Assembly: GCF_026153515.1 (NCBI RefSeq)
Contig: NZ_CP110644.1
Location: 594,501-658,500, forward strand
Origin: Pseudomonas sp. KU26590
GTDB lineage: Bacteria; Pseudomonadota; Gammaproteobacteria; Pseudomonadales; Pseudomonadaceae
DNA length: 64,000 nt
Direction of reading: 5' to 3'
Each line of letters starts with the position of its first letter. The stretch's first letter is position 1. The position numbers were made by a program, and so were the translations under genes. Positions 35,975-45,264 of the stretch are shown piece after piece. The notes under the pieces were generated by a model, which was not told where the DNA came from, ran no database searches, and worked only from the letters and a program-made list of their open reading frames with translations.

Positions 35975-37795
35975 GTGATCGAAAATCTACGCAACATCGC
36001 CATCATTGCTCACGTTGACCACGGTAAAACTACCCTCGTTGACAAGCTTCTGCGTCAATCGGGCACCCTGGAACGCGGCGAGCTCAACGACGAACGCGTG
36101 ATGGACTCCAACGACCAGGAAAAAGAGCGCGGTATCACCATTCTCGCGAAGAACACCGCGATCAACTGGAATGGCTACCACATCAACATCGTTGACACCC
36201 CGGGCCACGCCGACTTCGGTGGTGAAGTAGAGCGCGTGATGTCGATGGTTGACTCCGTTCTGCTGCTGGTCGACGCTCAAGACGGCCCTATGCCGCAAAC
36301 CCGTTTCGTGACCAAGAAGGCGTTCGAAGCCGGCCTGCGTCCAATCGTGGTCATCAACAAGGTCGACCGTCCGGGCGCGCGTCCGGACTGGGTTCTGGAC
36401 CAGATCTTCGATCTGTTCGACAACCTGGGTGCCACCGAAGAACAGCTGGACTTCAAAGTCGTTTACGCTTCTGCGCTGAACGGTATTGCCGGTCTGGAAC
36501 ACACCGCCATGGCCGAAGACATGACGCCGCTGTACCAGTCGATCGTCGACAACGTACCTGCGCCGAAAGTCGACCGTGATGGTCCGTTCCAGATGCAAAT
36601 CTCGGCACTGGACTACAACAGCTTCCTGGGCATCATCGGCGTTGGCCGTATTGCCCGTGGCAAGGTCAAGCCGAACACCCAGGTTGTGGCGATCGACGCC
36701 AACGGCAAGCGCCGTAACGGCCGTATCCTGAAGCTGATGGGTCACCACGGTCTGCACCGTGTAGACGTAGAAGAAGCTGCTGCCGGCGACATCGTCTGCA
36801 TCAGCGGCTTCGAAGAGCTGTTCATCTCCGACACCCTGTGCGACCCACAGAATGTTGAAGCGATGAAGCCGCTGACCGTCGACGAACCTACCGTATCCAT
36901 GACCTTCCAGGTCAACGATTCGCCTTTCTGCGGTCGAGAAGGCAAGTTCGTCACCAGCCGTAACATCAAAGAGCGTCTGGACAAGGAGCTGCTGTACAAC
37001 GTTGCTCTGCGCGTTGAAGAAGGCGACACCGCTGACAAGTTCAAGGTCTCGGGCCGTGGTGAGCTGCACCTCTCGGTACTGATCGAAACCATGCGTCGCG
37101 AAGGCTTCGAAATGGGTGTTGGTCGTCCTGAAGTGATCATCCGCATGGTTGATGGCGTCAAGCACGAACCGTACGAAAACGTCACCATCGACCTGCCGGA
37201 AGAGTCCCAGGGCGCAATCATGGAACAGATCGGTATCCGTAAGGGCGATCTGACCAACATGGTTCCGGATGGCAAGGGCCGTGTTCGCCTTGAGTACAAC
37301 ATCCCGGCACGTGGCCTGATCGGCTTCCGTAACGAGTTCCTGACCCTGACCTCCGGTGCAGGCATCCTGACCTCGATCTTCGACCGTTACGACGTGATGA
37401 AGTCCGGCGACATGTCCGGCCGTCAGAACGGCGTGCTGGTTTCGGTTGCGACCGGTAAGGCTCTGACTTACTCGCTGGAAACCCTGCAAGCTCGCGGTAA
37501 ACTGTTCCTGGGTCACGGCGAAGACGTGTACGAAGGTCAGATCGTCGGCATCAACAGCCGCGACAACGACCTGGGCGTCAACCCAACCAAAGGCAAGAAG
37601 CTCGACAACATGCGTGCTTCCGGTAAAGACGAAACCATCGCTCTGGTTCCGCCTATCCGCTTCACGCTGGAACAAGCACTCGAGTTCGTTCAAGAAGACG
37701 AACTGTGCGAAGTGACGCCGAAGTCGATCCGCCTGCGTAAGAAAATTCTTGGCGAAAGCGAGCGTACCCGCGCTGCCAAGAAAAGCGGCAACTGA
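35975..37795 (+). CDS. typA: ribosome-associated GTPase TypA/BipA
   Basis: Translational GTPase of 606 residues needed for ribosome assembly and stress growth. G1 is AHVDHGKT (12-19), G2 region [12 protein letters not shown]3 DTPGH, G4 NKVD, then domain II, EF-G-like domains III and V, and the TypA-specific C-terminal domain (about 490-606). The start is GTG 35975, giving the family N-terminus [10 protein letters not shown]; the ribosome-binding site is weak. The long open frame on the opposite strand is a codon-bias shadow. It follows thiI at 140 bp and ends at a strong terminator. Confidence 0.98.
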   Translation: MIENLRNIAIIAHVDHGKTTLVDKLLRQSGTLERGELNDERVMDSNDQEKERGITILAKNTAINWNGYHINIVDTPGHADFGGEVERVMSMVDSVLLLVDAQDGPMPQTRFVTKKAFEAGLRPIVVINKVDRPGARPDWVLDQIFDLFDNLGATEEQLDFKVVYASALNGIAGLEHTAMAEDMTPLYQSIVDNVPAPKVDRDGPFQMQISALDYNSFLGIIGVGRIARGKVKPNTQVVAIDANGKRRNGRILKLMGHHGLHRVDVEEAAAGDIVCISGFEELFISDTLCDPQNVEAMKPLTVDEPTVSMTFQVNDSPFCGREGKFVTSRNIKERLDKELLYNVALRVEEGDTADKFKVSGRGELHLSVLIETMRREGFEMGVGRPEVIIRMVDGVKHEPYENVTIDLPEESQGAIMEQIGIRKGDLTNMVPDGKGRVRLEYNIPARGLIGFRNEFLTLTSGAGILTSIFDRYDVMKSGDMSGRQNGVLVSVATGKALTYSLETLQARGKLFLGHGEDVYEGQIVGINSRDNDLGVNPTKGKKLDNMRASGKDETIALVPPIRFTLEQALEFVQEDELCEVTPKSIRLRKKILGESERTRAAKKSGN

Positions 37796-37816
37796 TTAAC
37801 GTTTAGTCAGCCGTAA

Positions 37817-37852
37817 AAAAACGCCCCCGGTCGAAAGGCCGGGGGCGTTTTT
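37817..37852 (+). terminator. rho-independent terminator of typA
   Basis: A 12- to 15-bp stem (37818-37832 with 37837-37851, one G-T pair) closes on GAAA and is followed by TTTTTG. An A-run on the left side makes it usable from both directions. Confidence 0.9.
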
Positions 37853-37913
37853 GTTTGTGTGGGTTTGGTTTAGCCGATGTCGGTGCCGCAAGCCTATGGC
37901 GCTCCAAACGGCG

Positions 37914-37981
37914 TCTTCCCGGCTAAAGCCGGTCCCACTGAAGCCCGCGCGCCTTTGGTAGGACCGGCTTTAGCCGGGAAG
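37914..37981. repeat. REP pair (CCGGCTTTAGCCGG family)
   Basis: Inverted (37914-37938) and forward (37958-37981) copies of the array-type REP lie 20 bp apart, the same geometry as the pair at 20681-20750. It sits between the convergent ends of typA and the YkgJ-like gene. Confidence 0.88.
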
Positions 37982-38004
37982 GCGTACGCGACCCCTATAG
38001 AGCT

Positions 38005-38460
38005 TTAGAACTTCAACGGCACCCGGCCGGAGTTCGAATTCAGCGTGCCGGTGCTTTCGCGCACGACTTCCTTTGGCTTGTACGCACAGTAACCCGGGCG
38101 CGGGCCGATCTTCGGGTGGTTGCGGCAGGTGTCAGGGCGCTTGTCGTAGATCGTGCACAGACGGCTCTTGCGATCCAGGTACAGGCAGTCGTTGTTGCTC
38201 ATGCGCTGGAGGGTGAAGATCCCGGACTTCTGGTTGAAGCGCTCGACGATCCCGTCCTTCTGCAACCGCTTGGCGATGTTCTTCGGGTTATCACCCTGTT
38301 CGAACTCGTCAACGATGCCTATGCGGATCAGGTCCTTGATCTTCACTTCCACAGGCAGCGTGCAGCAGCTGGAAACGCAGCCTCCGCACATATAGCTGGA
38401 GTATTTCTGCCAGGTCTCGATGCGGTCGAGTTCTGCAGCGGCGATCAAGGTGGGTTTCAT
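38005..38460 (-). CDS. YkgJ-family cysteine cluster protein
   Basis: A 151-residue cytosolic protein of the YkgJ/UPF0153 family (putative zinc- or iron-chelating domain). The cysteines are arranged as MCGGCVSSCC (about 24-33), DCLYL (near 91), LCTIYDKRPDTCR (about 101-113) and GYCAY (about 124). No enzymatic activity is known to me for the family. It stands alone, followed by a REP pair and preceded by 121 bp before the GTPase gene. Confidence 0.8.
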   Translation of the reverse strand: MKPTLIAAAELDRIETWQKYSSYMCGGCVSSCCTLPVEVKIKDLIRIGIVDEFEQGDNPKNIAKRLQKDGIVERFNQKSGIFTLQRMSNNDCLYLDRKSRLCTIYDKRPDTCRNHPKIGPRPGYCAYKPKEVVRESTGTLNSNSGRVPLKF

Positions 38461-38581
38461 GCGCGTGTGCTTCCGGGTGTATCGGGCGCGGGATCATACC
38501 GGTCCACGCGCAATTCCCCTACCGCAAAATCATCGGAGCGACTGTCGGCTGCTGCCGGGCAGATCATTCCTGCCGCTCATC

Positions 38582-39967
38582 TCAGACCAGCACGGTCTTC
38601 GCCAACGCCTCGACTTGCTCCTGCCGCTCGCTCTGGTTCAGCTTTGCCCCCGGATTCAGCGACGACCATTGCGGATGCGCCCGCGCCTTGTGCAGCGCCT
38701 CCGGCAGCTTGCCTTCGCGCCAGGTCTTGTCCAGCGGGGCGGTCAGCTTGATGCTCTCCATTGCAGCATGGCCGCGCACCTCCAGCGCTTGCAGCAACTG
38801 GCGTTGGCGCAGCGCCAACAGTCGCAGCACCGCATCGTCGACCGTCAGTTCGCGCTGACCCTTGAACTTGTCCATCAGCCGGCCGCCGTAACTGCGCGCT
38901 GTTTGCAGAGCGCCGCCGGCAATCGCGCCGACCAGTGCCGCCGCACCCAGTGTGATGCCGCCGACCAGCAAGTCCACGCCCGCACCTGCCGCCGCGCCCG
39001 CAGCGATACCGCTACCCACGCGCACGCCAAGCAACTTCAGGGTTTCGGGGTTGAACAAATCATCGCCCCAGCGGCCATCCATTAACGGTAAGTCGCTGGC
39101 CGAGGCGTCTTCACGACGAAACGCGTAGAGCTTGAGCAGCGATTCGACGCAACGCTGTTCGCGCTGGCGCACGGCTTTGCGCAAATCGTCGATGGCGGCC
39201 TGCACCTGACCGGAATCCGTCGCAACACTTCGGCGGCAGGCTGCGCAGTCCAGCAACAGTTCGGAGATCAGTCTGGCTGCGCTCTGCTTGCGGGCTTCAC
39301 GCTGCGCCTGTTGATCTGCGATAAGACGCTCAAGTCTTCCCCGTGAGGTTTCCAGCAACAGGGCGAGGCTTTCATACAGACGGCGTTCGCCATCTTCGGG
39401 CGGGGCGACGCTGTCAAAGCGCACCAGCGCATGCAGGCCAAGACGCGCCAGCGCTTCACGCCAGTCCGGTTCGCGCTGCTGCGAACTGCTGACAAAATTG
39501 AGCACGGGCAGCAACGGTTTGCCGCAACTGGCAAGCACGGCAAGCTCGTCGCGGTACTTGGCAAGCACCGGCTCCCGCGCGTCGATCACGTACAGGCCGG
39601 CGTCGGAGGCGAGTAACTGGCGCAGCACCTTTGCTTCCTGCTCGAAACGCTGGCGCGCCTCGCTGCCTTCAAGAAAACGCCCGAGCCGCGCCGGGCCATC
39701 GAGCCGTTCGCCGGGTCGGTCCAGCCGCTCAAGATAGTCGATCAGGGCGATGGCGTCTTCCAGGCCGGGCGTGTCGTACAGCTCCAGCAACGCCTCGCCG
39801 TCCACCGACAAACGCGCGCCTTCGACGTGCCGGGTGGTGCTCGGGCGGTGGGAGACTTCGCCGAAGCCGACATCGCGCGTCAGCGTGCGCAACAGCGAGG
39901 TTTTGCCGACGTTGGTGTGGCCAACCACGGCCAGTTTCAGCGGGCGAATCGCGTCCTTGTCAGTCAT
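38582..39967 (-). CDS. GTPase with DUF3482 domain
   Basis: A 461-residue protein with an N-terminal Era/TrmE-like GTPase domain: G1 GHTNVGKTS (16-24), DTPGLED (G3), and LLPVLNFVSS in place of a canonical NKxD (G4). DUF3482 occupies the rest, with an Ala/Gly-rich hydrophobic stretch at about 320-355 (SGIAAGAAAGAGVDLLVGGITLGAAALVGAIAGGAL) that could insert in a membrane. It overlaps the upstream DUF2868 gene by eight bases; the pair is commonly found together in Pseudomonas. Function unknown; a membrane-linked GTPase module is inferred. Confidence 0.82.
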   Translation of the reverse strand: MTDKDAIRPLKLAVVGHTNVGKTSLLRTLTRDVGFGEVSHRPSTTRHVEGARLSVDGEALLELYDTPGLEDAIALIDYLERLDRPGERLDGPARLGRFLEGSEARQRFEQEAKVLRQLLASDAGLYVIDAREPVLAKYRDELAVLASCGKPLLPVLNFVSSSQQREPDWREALARLGLHALVRFDSVAPPEDGERRLYESLALLLETSRGRLERLIADQQAQREARKQSAARLISELLLDCAACRRSVATDSGQVQAAIDDLRKAVRQREQRCVESLLKLYAFRREDASASDLPLMDGRWGDDLFNPETLKLLGVRVGSGIAAGAAAGAGVDLLVGGITLGAAALVGAIAGGALQTARSYGGRLMDKFKGQRELTVDDAVLRLLALRQRQLLQALEVRGHAAMESIKLTAPLDKTWREGKLPEALHKARAHPQWSSLNPGAKLNQSERQEQVEALAKTVLV

Positions 39968-41339
39968 GTCCGCTCTCCAGCCAGGTCACTGGCGCGCTGT
40001 CGGTCCAGGTCAGTTCAAGCTGCTGCAACGCCGTGTGCCAGTCTTCCAGTCGGTCGGCGTCCAGAGCCTGTCCTGCGGGGGCAGGCAATAGCCAGATGCG
40101 CGTCGCGGTGGCGCATCGCGCGAGTTCGGCAATCAACGCCAGGCTGCCGCGGTCCGGCGAGCGACGTGGGTCGCAGGCGATGGCAAGGCGCGCGGGCGGA
40201 TAGCGTGTCAATTGGTCGAGCAGCGTACGCCGTGATTCCCGGGAGTCGAGAATGCCGGCGTTCACCACGCTGTCGGAAAGCGCGGGCGGCCACGGCTGCT
40301 GATTGTCCAGCTCGATGGCGACTACCAGCGCGCCCTGGCTTTCGCTCGCCGACGGACCGGTGGTGACCGCGTGAAGCTCAGGAGGCGCTGCATCGTTGAT
40401 GCCCAGCCGTTCGCTGCTGGGCATCAGGCGCTCGCGCAGCTCTACGAAACCGGGGTGACTCAGATCCAGTGCCAACCCTCGTCGACCCACGCGCCAACGC
40501 AGGTAACACAGCGTCGTCAGCAGCAGACGCGGCAAAATGCCGAACACCACCAGCACGCCGACCAGCCATCCCGCCCAGGCCTGACGTGCGTTTTCGATGG
40601 CCAGCGCGTTGTCCCCGCTGGCGCGGATCATCGACTCGGTGGGCACGCTGAAACCGAGAAGCGAGGGGATCGCTCCCAGGCCTCGGGTCAGGCTGACAAA
40701 GGTGTCGCTGCCCAGAATCGTGGTTTCCCAGACGAAGCCGTAGCGCCTTGTCGCCATGAGCAACAGCAGCAGCGTCAAGGCGCTGAGCAGGGCGAGCAGC
40801 CACAGGCCGTTGACGCAGATGCCCAGCACCCAGCGATTCAGACGTCTGCGTTGCAGGAGCAAAATCAGCGCGGGGGCCAGTTGCGCGGCTTGGGCGTCGC
40901 GCGCCAGTTTCTCGCTCAGCCACATCCAGAGGCGACCGAGGCCGGCGGTGCTTTCTCCGGCGAAGAGCAGGCCCATGGCCCAGCTTGCCAGCAGAATCAG
41001 GTTAAGCCCGAGCAGGCTGCCCAACGCCCAGAACACATTGACGGGCGTCTGTCCGTCGCCCAATGCCGCGAACGCCAGTCCGGCGCCGCTGACCACCGCG
41101 AAAACCGCCAGCAGGATCAGCGCAAGGCGTGCGCCTTGTTTCCAGTGGTGCAAAGCCTTGAGCATGCCGTCACGTTCGGCAAGCCATAGGGCGCGGTGTT
41201 TGATCCGGGTTTGCAGATCGCCCCCGCTGGCGCGTGCGCGGCGGGTGGCTTCCTCATCTTCAAGCGCGCCGGCGTGTTCTTCACGCAGGCGCACGGCTTC
41301 GGTCAGCCAGAGTTCATCAAGGGGAGTCAGTGCAGTCAC
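39960..41339 (-). CDS. DUF2868 membrane protein
   Basis: A 459-residue membrane protein of unknown function. Helices are visible at about 74-96 (LALILLAVFAVVSGAGLAFAAL), 105-130, 175-200 and 260-290, with a soluble C-terminal part after about 310. GTG 41339 is the likely start: farther upstream the frame runs into folA on the other strand and loses family character. It is translationally coupled to the downstream GTPase gene (8-bp overlap), suggesting that the two proteins form a complex. It is divergent from folA, 132 bp between starts. Confidence 0.75.
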   Translation of the reverse strand: MTALTPLDELWLTEAVRLREEHAGALEDEEATRRARASGGDLQTRIKHRALWLAERDGMLKALHHWKQGARLALILLAVFAVVSGAGLAFAALGDGQTPVNVFWALGSLLGLNLILLASWAMGLLFAGESTAGLGRLWMWLSEKLARDAQAAQLAPALILLLQRRRLNRWVLGICVNGLWLLALLSALTLLLLLMATRRYGFVWETTILGSDTFVSLTRGLGAIPSLLGFSVPTESMIRASGDNALAIENARQAWAGWLVGVLVVFGILPRLLLTTLCYLRWRVGRRGLALDLSHPGFVELRERLMPSSERLGINDAAPPELHAVTTGPSASESQGALVVAIELDNQQPWPPALSDSVVNAGILDSRESRRTLLDQLTRYPPARLAIACDPRRSPDRGSLALIAELARCATATRIWLLPAPAGQALDADRLEDWHTALQQLELTWTDSAPVTWLESGHD

Positions 41340-41471
41340 GCGGCGTCTCGTCGGTAAAGTCGTAGGTGAGCATAACCGGTGTGGCTGCGATCGCGCAGCG
41401 AACGGGTATCGGTGCTTGGACCGCGTGGCGAGCGAATGTGCTGGGGCAGGGCGCTCTGATATCCTCGCGCC

Positions 41472-41984
41472 ATGAAAAAAAATCTCCCGCTGAGCCTGAT
41501 CGCCGCACTCGCTGAAAACCGGGTCATAGGCGTCGACAATTCCATGCCCTGGCACCTGCCGGGGGACTTCAAATATTTCAAGGCGACGACGCTGGGCAAG
41601 CCGATCATCATGGGTCGCAAGACCTGGGATTCACTCGGCCGTCCGCTGCCGGGCCGGTTGAATCTGGTGGTCACGCGCCAACAGGATTTGCAGCTTGAGG
41701 GCGCCGAGGTTTTCACCTCTCTTGAAGCAGCGGTGAATCGCGCTGAAGAGTGGGCGGGCGAGCAAGGTGTCAGCGAAGTGATGCTGATTGGCGGCGCCCA
41801 GCTTTACGGCCAAGCCCTCGAGCACGCTGACCGCCTGTACCTCACCCGCGTGGCGTTGAGTCCTGAAGGCGACGCGTGGTTTCCGGAGTTTGACGAGGGC
41901 CAGTGGACGCTGGTCTCGAATACAGAGAACCCGGCACTGGACGACAAGCCTGCGTACAGTTTCGAGGTATGGGAACGGGCCTGA
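41472..41984 (+). CDS. folA: dihydrofolate reductase
   Basis: Reduces dihydrofolate to tetrahydrofolate with NADPH; target of trimethoprim. 170 residues. LSLIAALAENRVIGVDNSMPWHLPGDFKYFK carries the substrate-site Asp in the LPGD motif. IIMGRKTWDSLGRPLPGRLNLVVTRQ is the NADPH-binding block, and VMLIGGAQLYGQAL the second glycine motif. It is a single gene with a divergent neighbour and a REP cluster downstream. Confidence 0.97.
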   Translation: MKKNLPLSLIAALAENRVIGVDNSMPWHLPGDFKYFKATTLGKPIIMGRKTWDSLGRPLPGRLNLVVTRQQDLQLEGAEVFTSLEAAVNRAEEWAGEQGVSEVMLIGGAQLYGQALEHADRLYLTRVALSPEGDAWFPEFDEGQWTLVSNTENPALDDKPAYSFEVWERA

Positions 41985-41991
41985 TATCGCC

Positions 41992-42121
41992 ATCGCGAGC
42001 AAGCTCACTCCTACAGGGTGAACGCGGTCAACTGTAGGAGCGCGCTTGCCCGCGATTGCGTTGTGTCTGCCATCCACCAATCGCCTGACACGCCGCTTTC
42101 ACCAGCAAGCCGGCTCCCACA
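41992..42121. repeat. mosaic of three different REP types
   Basis: Three unlike REPs follow each other: ATCGCGAGCAAGCTCACTCC (from 41992), GTAGGAGCGCGCTTGCCCGC (42034) and CCAGCAAGCCGGCTCCCAC (from 42102). The second also occurs in the 320-bp repeat and the third at 25174-25255. Confidence 0.8.
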
Positions 42122-42140
42122 GATTTGAGAAGGGTAAGCA

Positions 42141-42169
42141 TTGTCACAAAAACGTCGTTTTCCTGTCAT
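42141..42169 (+). promoter_or_regulatory. possible degenerate Pho box before pchP
   Basis: Three heptamers follow at an 11-bp period: TTGTCAC, ACGTCGT, CTGTCAT. The last is a perfect PhoB half-site; the others match at 5 and 4 of 7. The period is that of Pho boxes. The phosphatase gene starts 119 bp on. Confidence 0.3.
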
Positions 42170-42287
42170 CTGTCGCAAATGGCGATCAAGGTGACGCCAT
42201 GAGAACGGATACTGTCGCGGACGCATCGAAACAGTCATGGCTTTTTGTTAGGGTCCTCCTCGAACCAAAAAAGGGGAGGAGATCACC

Positions 42288-43343
42288 ATGAAATTCGTAC
42301 CAACATTATTGGCCACCGCGCTGTGTCTGGGCCTTGCCGGACAGGCGTTTGCCACTGAACTGACCCACTGGCCCGCGCCTGCGGCCAAGCAGCTCAACGC
42401 CATGATTGCGGCCAACGCCAACAAAGGTAACTTCGCCGTTTTCGACATGGACAACACCAGCTACCGCTACGACCTGGAAGAGTCGCTGCTGCCGTTCATG
42501 GAAAACAAAGGGCTGATCACCCGCGACACGCTCGATCCTTCCCTCAAGCTCATCCCGTTCAAGGACACCGCTGAGCACAAGGAAAGCCTGTTCAGCTATT
42601 ACTACCGGCTCTGCGAAATCGACGACATGGTCTGCTATCCGTGGGTCGCGCAAGTGTTCTCCGGCTTCACCCTCAAGGAACTCAAAGGCTACGTCGACGA
42701 GCTGATGGCCTCGGGCAAACCTGTGCCGAGCACGTACTACGAAGGCGACGTGGTCAAGACCATCGAGGTGCAGCCGCCTAAGGTCTTCACCGGTCAGGCC
42801 GAGCTGTACAACAAGCTGATGGAAAACGGCATTGAGGTCTATGTGATGACCGCGGCCTCCGAAGAGCTGGTGCGCATGGTCGCCGCTGATCCCAAGTACG
42901 GCTACAACGTGAAGCCGCAGAACGTCATCGGTGTGACCACGCTGCTGAAGAACCGCGAGACAGGCGAACTGACCACCGCGCGCAAGCAGATCACCGCCGG
43001 CAAATACGATGAGAAAGCCAACCTCGGCCTTGAGCTGACGCCTTACCTGTGGACCCCGGCAACCTGGATGGCCGGCAAGCAGGCGGCGATTCTGACCTAC
43101 ATCGATCAATGGAAAAAACCGGTGCTGGTCGGCGGCGACACCCCTACCAGCGACGGTTACATGCTGTTCCACAGCGTCGACGTCAGCAAAGGCGGCGTTC
43201 ATCTGTGGGTCAATCGCAAGGACAAGTACATGACCCAGCTCAACGGCATGATGAAGACCAACGCCGAGGCTCAGGCCAAAGAGGGTTTGCCGGTCACGGC
43301 GGACAAGAACTGGGTGATCGTCAAACCGGACGAGATTCAGTAA
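42288..43343 (+). CDS. pchP: phosphorylcholine phosphatase, HAD family
   Basis: Periplasmic HAD phosphatase of 351 residues releasing choline from phosphorylcholine. Signal peptide 1-22 (TLLATALCLGLAGQAFA). The catalytic motif FDMDNTS gives nucleophile Asp53 and acid/base Asp55. Motif II is VMTAAS, and VGGDTPTSDGYML carries the C-terminal acidic pair. Length and motifs match P. aeruginosa PchP. GGGGAGGAG lies close upstream of the ATG. With BetT it indicates use of host- or plant-derived choline; free choline would be taken up at 21 kb. Confidence 0.92.
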   Translation: MKFVPTLLATALCLGLAGQAFATELTHWPAPAAKQLNAMIAANANKGNFAVFDMDNTSYRYDLEESLLPFMENKGLITRDTLDPSLKLIPFKDTAEHKESLFSYYYRLCEIDDMVCYPWVAQVFSGFTLKELKGYVDELMASGKPVPSTYYEGDVVKTIEVQPPKVFTGQAELYNKLMENGIEVYVMTAASEELVRMVAADPKYGYNVKPQNVIGVTTLLKNRETGELTTARKQITAGKYDEKANLGLELTPYLWTPATWMAGKQAAILTYIDQWKKPVLVGGDTPTSDGYMLFHSVDVSKGGVHLWVNRKDKYMTQLNGMMKTNAEAQAKEGLPVTADKNWVIVKPDEIQ

Positions 43344-43387
43344 GCCGTCTCATGACGCGGCACGGCGATTTGCCGCGCCGCGCCTTG

Positions 43388-44656
43388 TCAGGCCCATAAG
43401 CTGCGATACGCGCCGTCGGCATCATGTTCGTCGGCCTGCTTCGTGGTGTTGAAGCGTCGACCGCCCCGCGGGTCCGTTCCGTAGCCGGCGATGTACAGCC
43501 AATTGCCCTGATTGCTGTAAACGTCGTAATCCACCAGTTGCGCCTCGAACCACGCGGCCCCGGCGCGCCAATCGCCCTTGAGATCGAAGATCAGGTAACT
43601 GGCGACGATCTGGCGCACGCGGTTAGATATATAGCCGGTCGCCGCCAATTCCCGCATGCCAGCGTCAATCAACGCCTCTCCGGTTTCACCCCGACACCAG
43701 CGCGCAAACCCCTGTGGGTTGTGGCCCGGGTCGCTGCCACCTTTCAGGCCGCTGGCGCGGTACAGCAGGCGGCCGTATTTGAGGTGTAACAAGCGAAAGT
43801 AATCACGCCAGAGCAACTCGAAATAGATCCAGTACGTGCTGTCGTTGGCGCTGTGTTCGCCCTCGAAAGCCTTCAGCGCCTGATCAATCTGCGGTGCTGA
43901 CAGCGAACCGCGTGCAAGCCACGGCGAAAACTTGGTCGAGTCGTCCACCGCGCTTAAGTTGTAGCGGGTGGCTTTATAACTGTTCGCCAGACCCCGGCGG
44001 AAATACTGCTGCAGATGCTCAATGGCCGCCTGCTCGCCGCCTTGGAACGTCTGGTTTTGATAAGGAAACGCCGAGCGGGAGTCGAGATGTGGAGGCGTGT
44101 GCGGCGTGACCGGCTCGATGCTCACGCCTCGGGGCAGCTCAGGAATTGTCGTTGGCGTCGGTATGACAGCGCGCGCCGCGGTGTGGGCTTTTTCCACAAG
44201 ACGCCGAAAGGTGCTGAATACGTCGGGAAGCTCCTCGACCGCCATGGGCAATTCATCCAGCGTAAACAGTGTCGACTGCCAGTGATCTTCCACCGTCAGT
44301 CCCGCTGCGCGAAGGGCCTTCACCTGAGCTTCTTCTTCCGGCGCTGCGATGCGTTCGCAGACGATCGTATCGATACTCAGATCGTGAGCCAGGGCGACAA
44401 GCCGTTCAACCGAATCGCCTTCAATCTGCATCAGCGCGCTGCCTCGTGCGCTCAACTGCCCGGCCAGTGCGCTGGCCGCTGTCTGCTCAAAATACTCGCG
44501 GTGGGCGCCAATACGCTCGAATCCCCATGGCGTTGAAGTCGCCACCGGCGCGCAGTAAACCGGTAGCAACGTGTCTGCCTGCTCACACGCGCGAGTAAAA
44601 GCAGGGTTGTCGGCAAGCCGAAGGTCCTGACGGAACCAATAGATCAACGTACTCAT
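43388..44656 (-). CDS. DASH-family cryptochrome
   Basis: FAD- and MTHF-containing photolyase/cryptochrome of 422 residues; family members repair single-stranded pyrimidine dimers or act as light sensors. The N-terminal alpha/beta domain starts TLIYWFRQDLRLADNPAF. DASH landmarks are FQGGEQAAIEHLQQYF, YKATRYNLSAVDDSTKFSPWLARGSLS (FAD site), WIYFELLWRDYFRLL, TGYISNRVRQIVASYLIFDLKGDWR, and DYDVYSNQGNWLYIAGYGTDPRGGRRFN. The C-terminus is short, ending AYRSLWA. It is divergent from the DUF3429 gene (143 bp). Confidence 0.92.
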   Translation of the reverse strand: MSTLIYWFRQDLRLADNPAFTRACEQADTLLPVYCAPVATSTPWGFERIGAHREYFEQTAASALAGQLSARGSALMQIEGDSVERLVALAHDLSIDTIVCERIAAPEEEAQVKALRAAGLTVEDHWQSTLFTLDELPMAVEELPDVFSTFRRLVEKAHTAARAVIPTPTTIPELPRGVSIEPVTPHTPPHLDSRSAFPYQNQTFQGGEQAAIEHLQQYFRRGLANSYKATRYNLSAVDDSTKFSPWLARGSLSAPQIDQALKAFEGEHSANDSTYWIYFELLWRDYFRLLHLKYGRLLYRASGLKGGSDPGHNPQGFARWCRGETGEALIDAGMRELAATGYISNRVRQIVASYLIFDLKGDWRAGAAWFEAQLVDYDVYSNQGNWLYIAGYGTDPRGGRRFNTTKQADEHDADGAYRSLWA

Positions 44657-44799
44657 GTGAAGGTCTCAGTGTCTATGGATCAAGGCCTTGATCAGTGGGT
44701 GACAGGACGAGGTCCTTTTTCCGGTCGAGCGAAGAGAAGCTAAACAGGATTGCACTTTTGAGCCATAGTCTTCCTGGTAAATGACTGCAAGGGGTTTAA

Positions 44800-45264
44800 A
44801 TGAAAGCGTCGTCGCTGTCTTCGTCGCCACGGTATGTCGCCCTGCTGGGTTATGGGGGGTTGCTGCCGTTCGTGGGGCTGCTGTTGCTGATTTTGTTTTC
44901 AGTCGAATACCGCCCTTTCTTGACGCAAGCGCTGGTCGCTTACGGGGCCGTGATCCTGAGCTTTGTGGGCGCGCTGCATTGGGGGTTCGCCATGACCCTG
45001 CAAGGCTTGAGTGCCGATCAGTGTCGCGAGCGGTTCATCTGGAGTGTCATCCCGGCGCTGATCGCCTGGCCCGCTCTGTTATTACCGGCACCGCTGGGGC
45101 TTTTGCTGTTGATTTTCGGTTTCGTCACGCACTACTGGCAGGACCGGCGTCTGGCGAAAGCCGCGACACTGCCCGCCTGGTATTTGCCGATGCGTCTGCG
45201 TTTGACGTTGGTCGCCAGTCTCTGCCTGCTGCTGGGCGCGATCACTGTAGCCATTGGCTCATGA
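44800..45264 (+). CDS. DUF3429 inner-membrane protein
   Basis: A 154-residue membrane protein with about five hydrophobic helices (12-34, 44-67, 85-105, 100-115, 133-152). A conserved-looking GALHWGF motif lies near 58-64. It belongs to the DUF3429 family; function unknown. It overlaps the kinase-like gene by ATGA, which suggests a common role at the membrane. It is divergent from the cryptochrome gene. Confidence 0.8.
   Translation: MKASSLSSSPRYVALLGYGGLLPFVGLLLLILFSVEYRPFLTQALVAYGAVILSFVGALHWGFAMTLQGLSADQCRERFIWSVIPALIAWPALLLPAPLGLLLLIFGFVTHYWQDRRLAKAATLPAWYLPMRLRLTLVASLCLLLGAITVAIGS

Noticed and set aside
35987..37693. 568-codon open frame on the strand opposite typA
   Set aside because: Codon-bias shadow of a highly expressed GC-rich gene; the product has no recognisable features.
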